64,000 nucleotides of DNA from Lachnospiraceae bacterium (GCA_900759665.1 CAAEWE010000078.1:1-64000), one strand, 5' to 3'; numbered from the stretch's first letter, positions 51,273 through 60,350 are shown. Notes: a model not told the origin generated them from the sequence alone. Numbers and translations: made by a program.

Positions 51273-52103
51273 GTGATTGATATTATCGTGCAGATCATGT
51301 CGTATCCATTTATGGTACGAGCATTTGTGGTGGGAATACTGGTCTCTCTTTGTGCTTCGCTTTTAGGCGTGAGCCTTGTGTTAAAACAGTATTCTATGAT
51401 CGGGGACGGTCTGTCCCACGTATCTTATGGTGCATTGTCCATTGCACTGGCATGTGGGATCGCACCCCTTAAATTATCTATCCCGGTCGTTGTGGTTTCA
51501 GCATTTTTCCTGCTGCGTATGACCGAAAATAATAAAATGAAAAGTGATGCTGCAATTGCGGCTCTGTCGGCATCGGCACTGGCGGTCGGTGTATCGGTAA
51601 CAGCCCTGACCACAGGAATGACAACCGATGTGTGTAGTTATATGTTTGGAAGCATTCTTGCCATGACAAAGGAGGATGTGGTGTTGAGTGTGGTGCTGTC
51701 CGTTCTGGTGCTTGTGCTGTTTGTTTTTTCTTATCACAATATTTTTGCAGTCACCTTTGACGAAAACTTTTCAAAGGCGACCGGTGTCAGGGTTGGCTTA
51801 TATAATACACTGCTCTCCGTACTGACAGCCGTGACGATCGTGCTTGGAATGCAGATGATGGGAGCAATGTTGATATCCAGCCTGATCATTTTTCCGGCAC
51901 TGACTTCCATGCGGTTATTCAAAAGTTTCCGCGGGGTGATCATCAGTTCCGGTATTCTGTCAGTAGTCTGCTTTTGCATTGGAATGATCGTTTCCTACTG
52001 CGTTTCCACTCCGGCAGGAGCAAGTATTGTATTGGTAAATCTGTCCTTTTTTCTGATATTTGCTTTGATCCGGAAAATCCGGGAAAAATTTGGAGTGGCA
52101 TAA
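51273..52103 (+). CDS. Metal (zinc/manganese) ABC transporter permease
   Basis: A 276-residue ZnuB/AdcB-type permease with about eight membrane segments. Family marks are RAFVVGILVSLCASLLGVSL near residue 17-36, MIGDGLSHVSYGALSIAL near 43-60, and the cytoplasmic coupling region FDENFSKATGVRVGLYN near 163-179. The start is GTG with GGAGG 8 bases upstream. It is the second and last gene of the unit; no binding-protein gene follows, and tRNA-Gln comes next. Confidence 0.92.
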   Translation: MIDIIVQIMSYPFMVRAFVVGILVSLCASLLGVSLVLKQYSMIGDGLSHVSYGALSIALACGIAPLKLSIPVVVVSAFFLLRMTENNKMKSDAAIAALSASALAVGVSVTALTTGMTTDVCSYMFGSILAMTKEDVVLSVVLSVLVLVLFVFSYHNIFAVTFDENFSKATGVRVGLYNTLLSVLTAVTIVLGMQMMGAMLISSLIIFPALTSMRLFKSFRGVIISSGILSVVCFCIGMIVSYCVSTPAGASIVLVNLSFFLIFALIRKIREKFGVA

Positions 52104-52168
52104 AGCTTGATTTTTCAAGGATTTGCAGCCTTTTTGATGAAAAAAATAAAAAAAATTAAAAAAAGGGG

Positions 52169-52197
52169 TTGCAAAACCCGGAAAATTGTTTTATACT
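52169..52197 (+). promoter_or_regulatory. Promoter for tRNA-Gln
   Basis: TTGCAA (52169-52174), a 17-base spacer and TATACT (52192-52197), 41 bases before the tRNA. Confidence 0.65.
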
Positions 52198-52238
52198 AAG
52201 CAAGGCTTGTGAGACAGGAACTCACAGGCACAGTGTAA

Positions 52239-52310
52239 TGGGCTATCGCCAAACGGTAAGGCACTGGACTCTGACTCCAGCATTTCAAGGTTCGAATCCT
52301 TGTAGCCCAG
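52239..52310 (+). tRNA. tRNA-Gln (anticodon CTG)
   Basis: A 72-base cloverleaf: acceptor TGGGCTA pairs with TAGCCCA, and the D arm has the short-loop form usual for tRNA-Gln. The anticodon stem CTGGA/TCCAG encloses CTCTGAC with anticodon CTG (52271-52273). The T arm holds GGTTCGAATCC. CCA is not encoded. It reads CAG codons and stands alone. Confidence 0.97.
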
Positions 52311-52315
52311 TTGTA

Positions 52316-52352
52316 GTCGTAAAATTGATTTATTCGGTTTTACGGCTTTTTT
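52316..52352 (+). terminator. Terminator after tRNA-Gln
   Basis: GTCGTAAAA (52316-52324) pairs with TTTTACGGC (52338-52346) with one G-U pair, then six T. Confidence 0.85.
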
Positions 52353-52384
52353 ACTATCAAAAATAAAAAGAAAAGGAGACTAAC

Positions 52385-53545
52385 ATGAAAAAAAGCTTGA
52401 AAAAGGTATTATCACTTGTATTATCGCTGGCTCTTGCAGCAGGCGTGGCTGCCGGGATAAATGTGCAGAAAACACAGGCAGAGACGACAGCGGTCATGAA
52501 CCTGCCGGTAGTGACAGATTATGCGTCACAACTGGTTCCGGCACAGGCAGCATTGACACTGCAGGGAAAATCAGCCGGTACACCGGAGGTGATCGTTCCG
52601 GTACGTGTGGAAAATGCTGGAGTCGTACAAATTGCAGCTCAGGTAACAACAGGCGGAGCAGCATCCATTGAGATGGGATTTTTCTCAGATCAGAATTGTA
52701 CCGTATCCGCCGGTGGTGCGACAACGATCGCTGCAGGAAGCACACGGGCAGTGGATAAAGATTATCCGGTAGACAAGGCTGGTGTTTATTATGTCCGTTT
52801 CAAATGGAGTTCCCGTGTTCCGGACAATGCTGTAATCATTAATGTTTTAGGTCAGGCATATTATGGAGAAGAAGCAACTCTCGGCAGTATTTTTCAGCCG
52901 GTTTATGTGGGAAATGCATCCAAGAAATTGTATCACAAAGTCGTCGTGAAAAAGAAGGGTGTGGTTATGATCTGCGGAAATGAGTACCGTGAGGTAACCG
53001 GGGGTGTGCAGGCGGCAGGACTGACGGTACAGCTTTGTAATGCCGGGAAGAAACCACTTCATAATGCATATCTGAATACCATGAACAATTATATCGAGAA
53101 ATATGCACTTAAGAAGGGAACATATTACGTAGCAGTGGCAACCAGCGAGAAATATCAGTTAAAGACCCAGACCTTATCATGGAAGGACAAAGGCGGCAGG
53201 AATAAAAAGAAAGCAAAAATGATCAAAAAAGGCAAAACAGCCTATGGCATGATAACACTTACCGACAGCATGAAAAAGACGCAATGGTATAAGATCAGGC
53301 TTGCAAAGCGTTCCAAAATGAAGCTTAAGATATCTACTGCATGTACCGGGACTTTTTCAAATCTCAAGGTGAAGATCATTCCGGCAAACCGTCATTACAG
53401 ATTGATCAATAACAGCTTTCCGTTGAGAGATGGTGGGAAGAGGCTTACCTCCCGCAGTAAGCTGGCAGCAGGTACCTATTATATTAAGATCACCAAGCTG
53501 ACAAAAGCGGCAAGTGGTGTGTACCGTGTGAAGTTTATGAAATAA
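52385..53545 (+). CDS. Secreted basic protein of unknown function
   Basis: A 386-residue exported protein. The signal peptide (KKSLKKVLSLVLSLALAAG) ends near AETT, with predicted cleavage after KTQA (about residue 32). The mature part looks like three beta-rich modules: about 45-165 (VPVRVENAGVVQIAAQVTTG; AGVYYVRFKW), about 175-275 (LYHKVVVKKKGVVMI; KKGTYYVAVATSEKYQL) and about 285-386 (WYKIRLAKRSKMKLKI; LAAGTYYIKITKL). The repeated GTYYVxV/GTYYIKI strand is typical of pre-peptidase C-terminal (PPC)-like domains. The protein is strongly lysine-rich. No anchor motif is visible. AAAGGAG precedes the ATG, and a perfect terminator follows. Confidence 0.75.
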   Translation: MKKSLKKVLSLVLSLALAAGVAAGINVQKTQAETTAVMNLPVVTDYASQLVPAQAALTLQGKSAGTPEVIVPVRVENAGVVQIAAQVTTGGAASIEMGFFSDQNCTVSAGGATTIAAGSTRAVDKDYPVDKAGVYYVRFKWSSRVPDNAVIINVLGQAYYGEEATLGSIFQPVYVGNASKKLYHKVVVKKKGVVMICGNEYREVTGGVQAAGLTVQLCNAGKKPLHNAYLNTMNNYIEKYALKKGTYYVAVATSEKYQLKTQTLSWKDKGGRNKKKAKMIKKGKTAYGMITLTDSMKKTQWYKIRLAKRSKMKLKISTACTGTFSNLKVKIIPANRHYRLINNSFPLRDGGKRLTSRSKLAAGTYYIKITKLTKAASGVYRVKFMK

Positions 53546-53585
53546 ACGATACAGGGAAATCATACGATATACAGCAAAAGGAATG

Positions 53586-53625
53586 AAAAACTCAGGATCC
53601 GATAACCGGTCCTGAGTTTTTCGTT
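53586..53625. terminator. Bidirectional terminator
   Basis: AAAAACTCAGGA (53586-53597) pairs perfectly with TCCTGAGTTTTT (53610-53621). It serves the secreted-protein gene and minus-strand asnS. Confidence 0.9.
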
Positions 53626-53644
53626 TTATTGGGCGTAGGAAACT

Positions 53645-55030
53645 TTAATAATCGCAGTTTCCGGCAGTTCGTGGAAAAGGTATGACATCGCGGATATTGG
53701 AGATTCCGGTAAGATACATAATACATCTCTCAAATCCGAGTCCGAACCCGGCATGACGTGTGGTGCCGTATCTTCGCAGATCCAGATAAAAATCATAGTT
53801 ATCCGGTTTCATTCCGGATTCTTTCATACGCCGGGTCAGGCATTCCAGATCCTCTTCACGCTGGCTGCCACCGATGATCTCTCCGATGCCCGGTACCAGA
53901 CAGTCCATGGCAGCAACGGTTTTACCGTCTTCATTCAGCTTCATATAAAACGCTTTGATCTCCTTTGGGTAATCTGTAACAAAAACGGGACGTTTGAAGA
54001 TCTGTTCCGTCAGATAGCGTTCATGTTCTGTCTGCAGATCGCAGCCCCACGCTACCGGATAGGTAAACTGATCCTGATGTTCCTTTAACAGCTCAATGGC
54101 TTCTGTGTATGTGACATGGGCAAAATCAGACTCCATCACATGGTGAAGCCGGTCCAGAAGACCTTTGTCGATATATTGGTTCAAAAATGACATTTCCTCC
54201 GGTGCCTTGTCCAGAACATATTGAATAATATATTTCAGCATATCTTCTGCCAGTTTCATATCATCATTCAGATCAGCGAATGCCATTTCCGGTTCGATCA
54301 TCCAGAATTCGGCGGCATGTCTTGCCGTATTGGAATTCTCTGCCCGGAAGGTAGGACCGAAGGTATAGATATTCCGGAATGCCATGGCATAAGTCTCTCC
54401 GTTTAACTGGCCGCTGACCGTGAGATTTGTTTCTTTTCCAAAGAAATCATGGGAGTAATCGGGCAGTCCCTGGTCTGTCAGAGGAACCTCCTTAAGATCC
54501 AGCGTGGTTACACGGAACATTTCTCCGGCACCTTCGCAGTCACTGGCAGTGATCAGTGGAGTGTGGACATATACGAAATCATTCTCCTGAAAAAATCGGT
54601 GTATGGCATAGGCTGCCAGAGAACGGATCCGGAAAACGGCCTGAAATGTATTGGTGCGGGGACGCAGATGGGGGATCGAACGCAGATATTCCAGAGAATG
54701 TCTTTTTTTCTGTAAAGGATAATCCGGGGTGGAAGCACCTTCTATGATAATGCTTTGTGCCTGAAGCTCGAAGGGCTGCTTTGCATCCGGCGTTGCAATA
54801 AAATGTCCTGTAATGATCAGGGCGGCACCTACATTCTGGTGGCGGATCTGTTCCAGATTTTCCAGAGTATTATCGTATACGATCTGGAGCGGTTGAAAAA
54901 ATGTACCATCATTAATAACAATAAATCCGAAATTTTTGGAATCTCGGATACTGCGGATCCAGCCGCATACAGAAATTGTCTGATCGTAGTATTTGTCTGG
55001 GTTTTGAAATAATTCTCTGATATAAATCAT
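53645..55030 (-). CDS. asnS: Asparagine-tRNA ligase
   Basis: A 461-residue class IIb synthetase. An N-terminal OB-fold anticodon domain (about 1-110; VCGWIRSIRDSKNFGFIVIND) precedes the catalytic core, with motif 2 FRAENSNTARHAAEFWMIEPE near 216-236 and motif 3 GFGLGFERCIMYLTG near 432-446. IPGIGEIIGGSQREE marks AsnRS rather than AspRS. AAGGAGA lies upstream of the ATG. No T-box leader fits in the 140-base gap to the divergent regulator gene. Confidence 0.95.
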   Translation of the reverse strand: MIYIRELFQNPDKYYDQTISVCGWIRSIRDSKNFGFIVINDGTFFQPLQIVYDNTLENLEQIRHQNVGAALIITGHFIATPDAKQPFELQAQSIIIEGASTPDYPLQKKRHSLEYLRSIPHLRPRTNTFQAVFRIRSLAAYAIHRFFQENDFVYVHTPLITASDCEGAGEMFRVTTLDLKEVPLTDQGLPDYSHDFFGKETNLTVSGQLNGETYAMAFRNIYTFGPTFRAENSNTARHAAEFWMIEPEMAFADLNDDMKLAEDMLKYIIQYVLDKAPEEMSFLNQYIDKGLLDRLHHVMESDFAHVTYTEAIELLKEHQDQFTYPVAWGCDLQTEHERYLTEQIFKRPVFVTDYPKEIKAFYMKLNEDGKTVAAMDCLVPGIGEIIGGSQREEDLECLTRRMKESGMKPDNYDFYLDLRRYGTTRHAGFGLGFERCIMYLTGISNIRDVIPFPRTAGNCDY

Positions 55031-55074
55031 ATATACTGATGTCTCCTTTTCTTTTATACTTCATTTTCTTAATA

Positions 55075-55104
55075 ATAGTATGACTATTTTGCTTAATAAG
55101 TCAA
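55075..55104 (-). promoter_or_regulatory. Promoter for asnS
   Basis: On the minus strand TTGACT (55104-55099), an 18-base spacer and TACTAT (55080-55075). Confidence 0.6.
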
Positions 55105-55136
55105 GTAAATACAATACACTATGAGAAATAGTTTTA

Positions 55137-55165
55137 TTGACTTCCGGGCAAATAAGTAATAGAAT
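55137..55165 (+). promoter_or_regulatory. Promoter for the SARP-like response regulator
   Basis: TTGACT (55137-55142), a 17-base spacer and TAGAAT (55160-55165). Confidence 0.55.
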
Positions 55166-55195
55166 AGTATTATGTTTTTATTTTGGGAGGAGAAC

Positions 55196-55996
55196 ATGAA
55201 AACAATTTTAATTAGCGGGGAACCCTGCGTCATTGAAAAATTCTTACAGGAAGCACGGTACCTGGAAGAATTGGAGATTTTGCGGAGTTTCCAGGAGGAA
55301 AAGGAGGCCTACGATCTAGTCAGCCGGAGGGAGGTCGATCTGGCAGTTATTGATCTGGACATGCAAAAGTCAGATGGAGTGGATGTGGGATGGGAGTTAA
55401 AAAAGAGAAACCCGGATATTCTGCTGATCTATCTGACGAGAGAACAGAGGAATCTGATGGAACTGCTTCCTCTTCATCCGGTGGCGGTCGTGGAAAAACC
55501 GTTTCGGGAGGGAGAGATCGAATATGTTGTAGAATCGGCATATCTTCTGTCTAAAAGGAAAAGAAAGAGGATTTATGCCAGAACATTCGGACATTTTGAT
55601 ATTTTTGTCGATGGAAAGCCCATTATGTTCAAAAGTGCAAAAGCGAAGGAGCTTCTGGCATTTCTGATCGACCGGCGTGGAGGCACAGTGACGACCGATC
55701 AGATGATCAATGTTCTCTGGGAGGACAGGCCGAATGATGAGTCTACCCAGAATCTCTGCAGCAAACTGGTAAAGACACTGCAGCGGGAGCTGCGTGCTGT
55801 GGGAGCAGAGGAGATGCTTGTGGTGGCCAGAGGCAGCAAGAGTGTCAACGTGGACAGCTTTCAGTGTGATCTGTATGAACTGCTGGATGGAAATCAGAAG
55901 ATAAAAGCCCAGTATATGGGGAATTATCTGCTGGATTACAGTTGGTCTGAAAGTCAGACAGCATTGTTAGACCATTTTTTACATCAGGAGCCGTGA
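55196..55996 (+). CDS. Response regulator with SARP/OmpR-type winged-helix output
   Basis: A 266-residue protein. The N-terminal receiver (about 1-115) has the phosphoacceptor candidate in VDLAVIDLDMQKSDGV near residue 50 and the lysine in VVEKPF near 102. A basic linker (SKRKRKR) leads to a winged-helix domain (about 130-225: ARTFGHFDIFVDGKPIMFKS; KELLAFLIDRRGG; VLWEDRPNDESTQNL), the arrangement seen in SARP-like regulators, but the usual BTAD repeat is reduced to about 35 residues. No kinase gene is adjacent. GGGAGG lies 6 bases before the ATG at 55196. It is divergent from asnS and upstream of spo0A. Confidence 0.85.
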   Translation: MKTILISGEPCVIEKFLQEARYLEELEILRSFQEEKEAYDLVSRREVDLAVIDLDMQKSDGVDVGWELKKRNPDILLIYLTREQRNLMELLPLHPVAVVEKPFREGEIEYVVESAYLLSKRKRKRIYARTFGHFDIFVDGKPIMFKSAKAKELLAFLIDRRGGTVTTDQMINVLWEDRPNDESTQNLCSKLVKTLQRELRAVGAEEMLVVARGSKSVNVDSFQCDLYELLDGNQKIKAQYMGNYLLDYSWSESQTALLDHFLHQEP

Positions 55997-56148
55997 TTTT
56001 TTCATAATTGACAAAATTTCTCAGATAATTCCATTTTAATTCCGGCATAATGACATATTTTTTCATTTTATGTTCCATGCTATGGCAAGCAGAGGTTGTA
56101 AAATAACGTTGTCAAAGTTAATTGAAAAAGGTAAAAAGGAGAAAAAAT

Positions 56149-57093
56149 ATGGAGAAGAAAGGAATTAAAGTGGTACTTGCTGACAACAATGTACAAGACA
56201 GAGAAACCCGGACGAAAGCAATCGAGGAAGCCGGAATGCAGGTGATATTTTCGACAGGAGACGGAAAGAAAGCACTTGATGCGATCTATCGTGAGCAGCC
56301 GGATATTGTAGTTATGGACATGATCCTTCCAGGGCTTGACGGTATAGGAATACTGGAAGAGATGGAACAGGCGGACATGCTGAAACGTCCTGTGATCATG
56401 GTTGTAACAGCGTTGAAGACGTCCCGGATGGTTTCAAAAGCACTGCAGAAGGGAGCCGGCTATTATATGATGAAGCCGGTTTCCAACAAAGTATTTGGTA
56501 AGAGGTTGATGCAGATCGCAGAGGAGCTGCAGGATTGCAGAACCGGGATAAAAACGACAAAGGCACCGGAACAGGAATACGCCGGATCAGAATATGCGGC
56601 GGCCGGTGAGGAGACGCTTTCCCAGGATGGATTAACGGGCAGGATGGATGATAAGATTGTTCATTTTGACCGCAGACCGGTGTATGCAGCCCCTGATTCC
56701 AACTTGCCGGCAGGACGCAGCAGATATTCCGGCGATCTGGAAAAGGATGTCACCAATGTATTATTGGAAATCGGCATTCCGGCACATATTAAGGGTTACC
56801 AGTACATACGTCAGGGGATTATCCTATCATTTCATGACAGAAGCATGTTACAGTACATTACGAAGTATCTGTATCCTGCTATTGCAAAGAAAAACAAAAC
56901 GACATCCAGCAGCGTAGAGAGAACCATTCGTCATGCCATTGAAGTAGCATGGCGCAGAGGCAATATGGATGTTCTGGAGGATATTTTTGGTAATACCGTT
57001 TGTGCGGGAAAAGGTAAGCCGACCAATTCTGAATTTCTGGCACTGCTGACGGACAGATTCCGGCTGGAATACAGACAAAAGATCGTATCCTGA
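56149..57093 (+). CDS. spo0A: Sporulation master regulator Spo0A
   Basis: A 314-residue response regulator that commits the cell to sporulation when phosphorylated. The receiver (about 1-120) has VVLADNN, the phosphoacceptor in IVVMDMILPGLDG near residue 51 and MMKPVSNK near 105. A variable linker (about 130-200) follows. The Spo0A C-terminal domain shows DVTNVLLEIGIPAHIKGYQY near 210-229 and the recognition helix region SSSVERTIRHAIEVAWRRG near 262-280. AAAGGAG lies 8 bases before the ATG at 56149; the TTG at 56122 is upstream of that site. No spoIVB is next to it, which is the common arrangement in Bacillus and many clostridia. Confidence 0.96.
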   Translation: MEKKGIKVVLADNNVQDRETRTKAIEEAGMQVIFSTGDGKKALDAIYREQPDIVVMDMILPGLDGIGILEEMEQADMLKRPVIMVVTALKTSRMVSKALQKGAGYYMMKPVSNKVFGKRLMQIAEELQDCRTGIKTTKAPEQEYAGSEYAAAGEETLSQDGLTGRMDDKIVHFDRRPVYAAPDSNLPAGRSRYSGDLEKDVTNVLLEIGIPAHIKGYQYIRQGIILSFHDRSMLQYITKYLYPAIAKKNKTTSSSVERTIRHAIEVAWRRGNMDVLEDIFGNTVCAGKGKPTNSEFLALLTDRFRLEYRQKIVS

Positions 57094-57159
57094 CAGGGAA
57101 GGGCTTTCCGGATTCATCAATGTTCAGGCTGTTTCACGGGCAGGAAGATAACAGACTGC

Positions 57160-57189
57160 TTGACGGAATAGTGAGAATTAGGGTATACT
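57160..57189 (+). promoter_or_regulatory. Promoter for citrate synthase
   Basis: TTGACG (57160-57165), an 18-base spacer and TATACT (57184-57189), 88 bases before the ATG. Confidence 0.6.
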
Positions 57190-57277
57190 TGAAAAGTTGT
57201 ATGTTATATGGAATAGGATAATCATATAAAAACTTTGTATACATGTATGCAATATGGATGAGGAAGGGGGCCTGTTT

Positions 57278-58654
57278 ATGGATAGCAAATCAATGATGGA
57301 ACTGACCAAGGAGCTGGATGCGGAATTTGACAACCTGGTAAATAACTGTATGACATCCGGTGCCATTGATTTAAATTTATATCAGGAATACGATGTGAAA
57401 AGAGGACTTCGTGATAGTGCCGGAAAGGGTGTACTGACGGGATTGACAGAGATCTCCGATGTGGTAGGTTTTCAGGTGGTAAATGGAGTGAAGGAGCCGG
57501 CAGATGGTAATTTATATTATCAGGGTTACGATGTAAAGCAGCTGGTAGGTTCTGATCCACATAAGCGGTTTGCATTTGAGGAGGCAACATACCTGCTTTT
57601 GTTTGGACGTCTTCCAAATGAAACGGAATTCAAGGTGTTCCTGGAGATACTTGCAAGTCTGCAGGAATTATCAGGTCCCTTTGTACGTGATGTTATTATG
57701 AAGGCACCAAGTGAGAACCTGATGAACGGTCTGATGAAAAGCGTGCTGACTTTGTATTCCTATGACAGTTGTCCGGACGATACTTCCGTGGCAAATGTTC
57801 TGCGTCAGTCCCTGCAGTTGATTGCAAAGCTTCCTTTGATTGCGGTATACAGTTATCACGCATATCGTCATTTTAATTTTGCAGAGAGTCTGGTGATCAA
57901 ACAGCCTAAAAACGAATACTGCACGGCGGAAAATATTCTTTATATGCTTCGTCCAAACGGGAAATTTACACCGTTAGAGGCGAGGGTTCTGGATGCGGCA
58001 CTTGTTCTTCATGCTGAGCATGGCGGCGGTAATAACTCGACATTTACCAATCACGTGGTCACTTCGTCAGGAACCGATACATATTCTGCTGTGGCAGCAT
58101 CGATCGCATCCCTGAAAGGACCGCGTCATGGCGGAGCGAATCTTAAGGTTCAGCAGATGTTTGACGATCTGAGAGCAAACTGTACCGACACGACAGATGA
58201 TGATCAGGTACGTGCTTATCTGACCCGGGTATTGAATCGTGATGCCTTTGATAAGAGCGGGCTGATTTACGGCATGGGTCATGCGGTATATACATTGTCT
58301 GATCCGAGAGAGGTTGTGCTGAAATCACTGGCCGAAAAGCTGGCAGAGGAAAAAGGACTTCGCCTGGATTTTGAACTTTATGACAGAGTAGAGCATATCT
58401 CGGCAGATCTGCTGCAGAAAAATCGTCATGTGCTCAAACCGGTTTGCGCAAATGTTGATTTTTACAGTGGTTTTGTGTATACCATGCTTGGTATACCGCG
58501 AGAGATGTTTACACCGCTGTTTGCAATTTCCCGTATTGCCGGATGGAGTGCCCACCGTCTGGAAGAGCTTGTCAACCGGGGGAAGATCATTCGTCCTGCA
58601 TACAAATATGTAGGACATCACAGAAGATTCAAGGAAAGAAACAAGAGAAAATAG
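57278..58654 (+). CDS. gltA: Citrate synthase
   Basis: A 458-residue enzyme condensing oxaloacetate and acetyl-CoA. The active-site residues are all in view: LHAEHGGGNNSTFTNHVV near 248 (His), YGMGHAVYTLSDPR near 330 (His) and CANVDFYSGFVYTMLG near 386 (Asp). An N-terminal extension of about 45 residues (MELTKELDAEFDNL) precedes the core, as in other Clostridia. GGAAGGGGG lies 8 bases before the ATG at 57278, better than the ATG at 57254. It stands alone: no aconitase or isocitrate dehydrogenase is adjacent, so it probably feeds the oxidative arm that makes glutamate. Confidence 0.95.
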   Translation: MDSKSMMELTKELDAEFDNLVNNCMTSGAIDLNLYQEYDVKRGLRDSAGKGVLTGLTEISDVVGFQVVNGVKEPADGNLYYQGYDVKQLVGSDPHKRFAFEEATYLLLFGRLPNETEFKVFLEILASLQELSGPFVRDVIMKAPSENLMNGLMKSVLTLYSYDSCPDDTSVANVLRQSLQLIAKLPLIAVYSYHAYRHFNFAESLVIKQPKNEYCTAENILYMLRPNGKFTPLEARVLDAALVLHAEHGGGNNSTFTNHVVTSSGTDTYSAVAASIASLKGPRHGGANLKVQQMFDDLRANCTDTTDDDQVRAYLTRVLNRDAFDKSGLIYGMGHAVYTLSDPREVVLKSLAEKLAEEKGLRLDFELYDRVEHISADLLQKNRHVLKPVCANVDFYSGFVYTMLGIPREMFTPLFAISRIAGWSAHRLEELVNRGKIIRPAYKYVGHHRRFKERNKRK

Positions 58655-58672
58655 TGATGTCCGGTCTCTGTG

Positions 58673-59470
58673 TCAGACAGAGTAATGTCTGGAGCAGTAT
58701 CTTTCCAGACAGGAGATCAGAAGATATAATCCCGTTGAGATCAGGCAGAGGATCACAATGGATAACAGTACATAGTCCAGCTTAAAAACCTGGCTGCCGT
58801 AAATGATCAGGTAACCAAGACCGGCTTTTGCGGCGACAAACTCCCCGATGATAACACCGACCAGAGTCAGTCCGATATCCACTTTCATGGCACTGATGAT
58901 GGCCGGAATATTGCCGGGGAGTATTAATTTGCAGAGAATATCTTTTTTGGATCCGCCCAGAGTACGGATCAGCTTGATCTTACCGGGATCCATTTCCAGA
59001 AAGGTATTGTAAAGTGTGATGGTAGTACTGAACACGGCTACGCTGACGGCGGCGATAATGATCGTTTTCATGTTATTGCCCAGCCATACAATAAAAACAG
59101 GTGCCAGAGCAGTTTTGGGAAGGCTGTTCAGAACTACAAGATAAGGCTCCAGTACCTTTGCAGCGGTTTCATTCCACCAGAGCAGGACGGCTAGAAGAAT
59201 ACCGATTATGATCACCAGAAAAAAGCTTAAAAATGTTTCCCCGAGAGTCACGCCAATATGGTAGAAAATGGTGTGGCTCTTTGCCATTTCTGCAAAGCAT
59301 AACAGGATTCTGGATGGACTGCTGAATATAAAGGAATCCATCTGGCCCGTTCTTGTGGCTGTTTCCCAGAGAACGATGAAAATCATAAATAATAAGATAC
59401 GCAGACAGAATATTTTGCGTTTTTGTCTGGCTGCCTTTTGTAAAAATTGCTGCTGTTGATCACTCATCAT
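58673..59470 (-). CDS. SsuC/TauC-type ABC transporter permease
   Basis: A 265-residue permease with about six membrane segments, of the nitrate/sulfonate/thiamine-precursor group. LNSLPKTALAPVFIVWLGNN near residue 115-134 and the EAA-type loop IKLIRTLGGSKKDILCKLILPGN near 165 are family marks, as is GLGYLIIYGSQVF near 218. It overlaps the 3' end of the ATPase gene by 11 bases. No substrate-binding protein lies nearby, so the ligand (sulfonate, pyrimidine precursor, bicarbonate or other) is open. It converges on citrate synthase with only 18 bases between the stops. Confidence 0.9.
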   Translation of the reverse strand: MMSDQQQQFLQKAARQKRKIFCLRILLFMIFIVLWETATRTGQMDSFIFSSPSRILLCFAEMAKSHTIFYHIGVTLGETFLSFFLVIIIGILLAVLLWWNETAAKVLEPYLVVLNSLPKTALAPVFIVWLGNNMKTIIIAAVSVAVFSTTITLYNTFLEMDPGKIKLIRTLGGSKKDILCKLILPGNIPAIISAMKVDIGLTLVGVIIGEFVAAKAGLGYLIIYGSQVFKLDYVLLSIVILCLISTGLYLLISCLERYCSRHYSV

Positions 59471-60212
59471 TGTTCAACTCCTTCCATACCAGATTGAAAT
59501 AATCTTTGAATTCCGGAGAACTCCGTGCAAGAAATGGCGTTCGTTCTCCCGGACAGCTTAGTTGTACCCGGATTTCTTTCTTTACGGTTGCCGGGCGGGG
59601 AGAAAGGATAATAATGCGGTCTGCCATGCTGATAGCTTCGGAGATATCATGGGTGATCAGCAGGGCTGTCTTTTTTTCTTTTTTCAGAATTTTCCATACG
59701 TCATCGGAGACAGAGAGCCTTGTCTGGTAATCGAGAGCAGAAAAAGGTTCATCCAGAAGAAGAAGATCTGGTTCTGTCATCAGTGTACGGATCAGGGCAG
59801 CACGCTGTCTCATGCCTCCGGAAAGCTGGCTGGGCTTGGCATTCCGGAAACCGGCAAGCTGGTAATTTGTTAACATTGTGTCGATTTTTTTGGACAGACC
59901 ATTGGCTGGCTGCCGGTTGATCTCCGGTCCCAGAGCGATATTTTTATGTGTGGTACGCCATTCCAGGAGATGATCTTTTTGCAGCATGTATCCGGTCTTT
60001 TTGTGATCCTGCAATATAATTTCGCCCTGATCCGGCTGCAACAGACGGCAGACCAGGGAAAGAAGTGTGGATTTACCGCAGCCGCTGGGACCAACGATTG
60101 CAACAAATTCGCCCGGTTCAATGGAAAAGTGTACATGATCCAGAACGAGGGTTTCTCCTTGAAGAGTATGATAGGCATAGGAGAGATCTCTGACTTCTAA
60201 TAGATGATTCAT
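59460..60212 (-). CDS. SsuB/TauB-type ABC transporter ATP-binding protein
   Basis: A 250-residue ATPase. Walker A is GPSGCGKSTLLSL near residue 38-50, the Q-loop GYMLQKDHLLEW near 76-87, the signature QLSGGMRQRAALIRTL near 130-145, Walker B LLLLDEPFSALD near 150 and the H-loop ITHDISEA near 183. GAGGG lies 5 bases before the ATG at 60212; the in-frame GTG at 60224 lacks a site. It precedes and overlaps its permease. The missing binding protein must be encoded elsewhere if this importer is functional. Confidence 0.92.
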   Translation of the reverse strand: MNHLLEVRDLSYAYHTLQGETLVLDHVHFSIEPGEFVAIVGPSGCGKSTLLSLVCRLLQPDQGEIILQDHKKTGYMLQKDHLLEWRTTHKNIALGPEINRQPANGLSKKIDTMLTNYQLAGFRNAKPSQLSGGMRQRAALIRTLMTEPDLLLLDEPFSALDYQTRLSVSDDVWKILKKEKKTALLITHDISEAISMADRIIILSPRPATVKKEIRVQLSCPGERTPFLARSSPEFKDYFNLVWKELNNDE

Positions 60213-60350
60213 ATCAGCCCTCACGAAAACAGTGGTTTACCGATAATATATTCAATAAAAAAAATAATGTGAGACACAGAAAAATGTATATTTTTGTTTT
60301 TCGGTGAAATAATAGTACAGAACAACGAAAAGGAAAGGTATGGTGTTGAT

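Noticed and set aside
56110..56116. TGTCAAA as a Spo0A-binding box upstream of spo0A
   Set aside because: It matches only six of seven bases of TGTCGAA and such heptamers are frequent by chance in AT-rich DNA.
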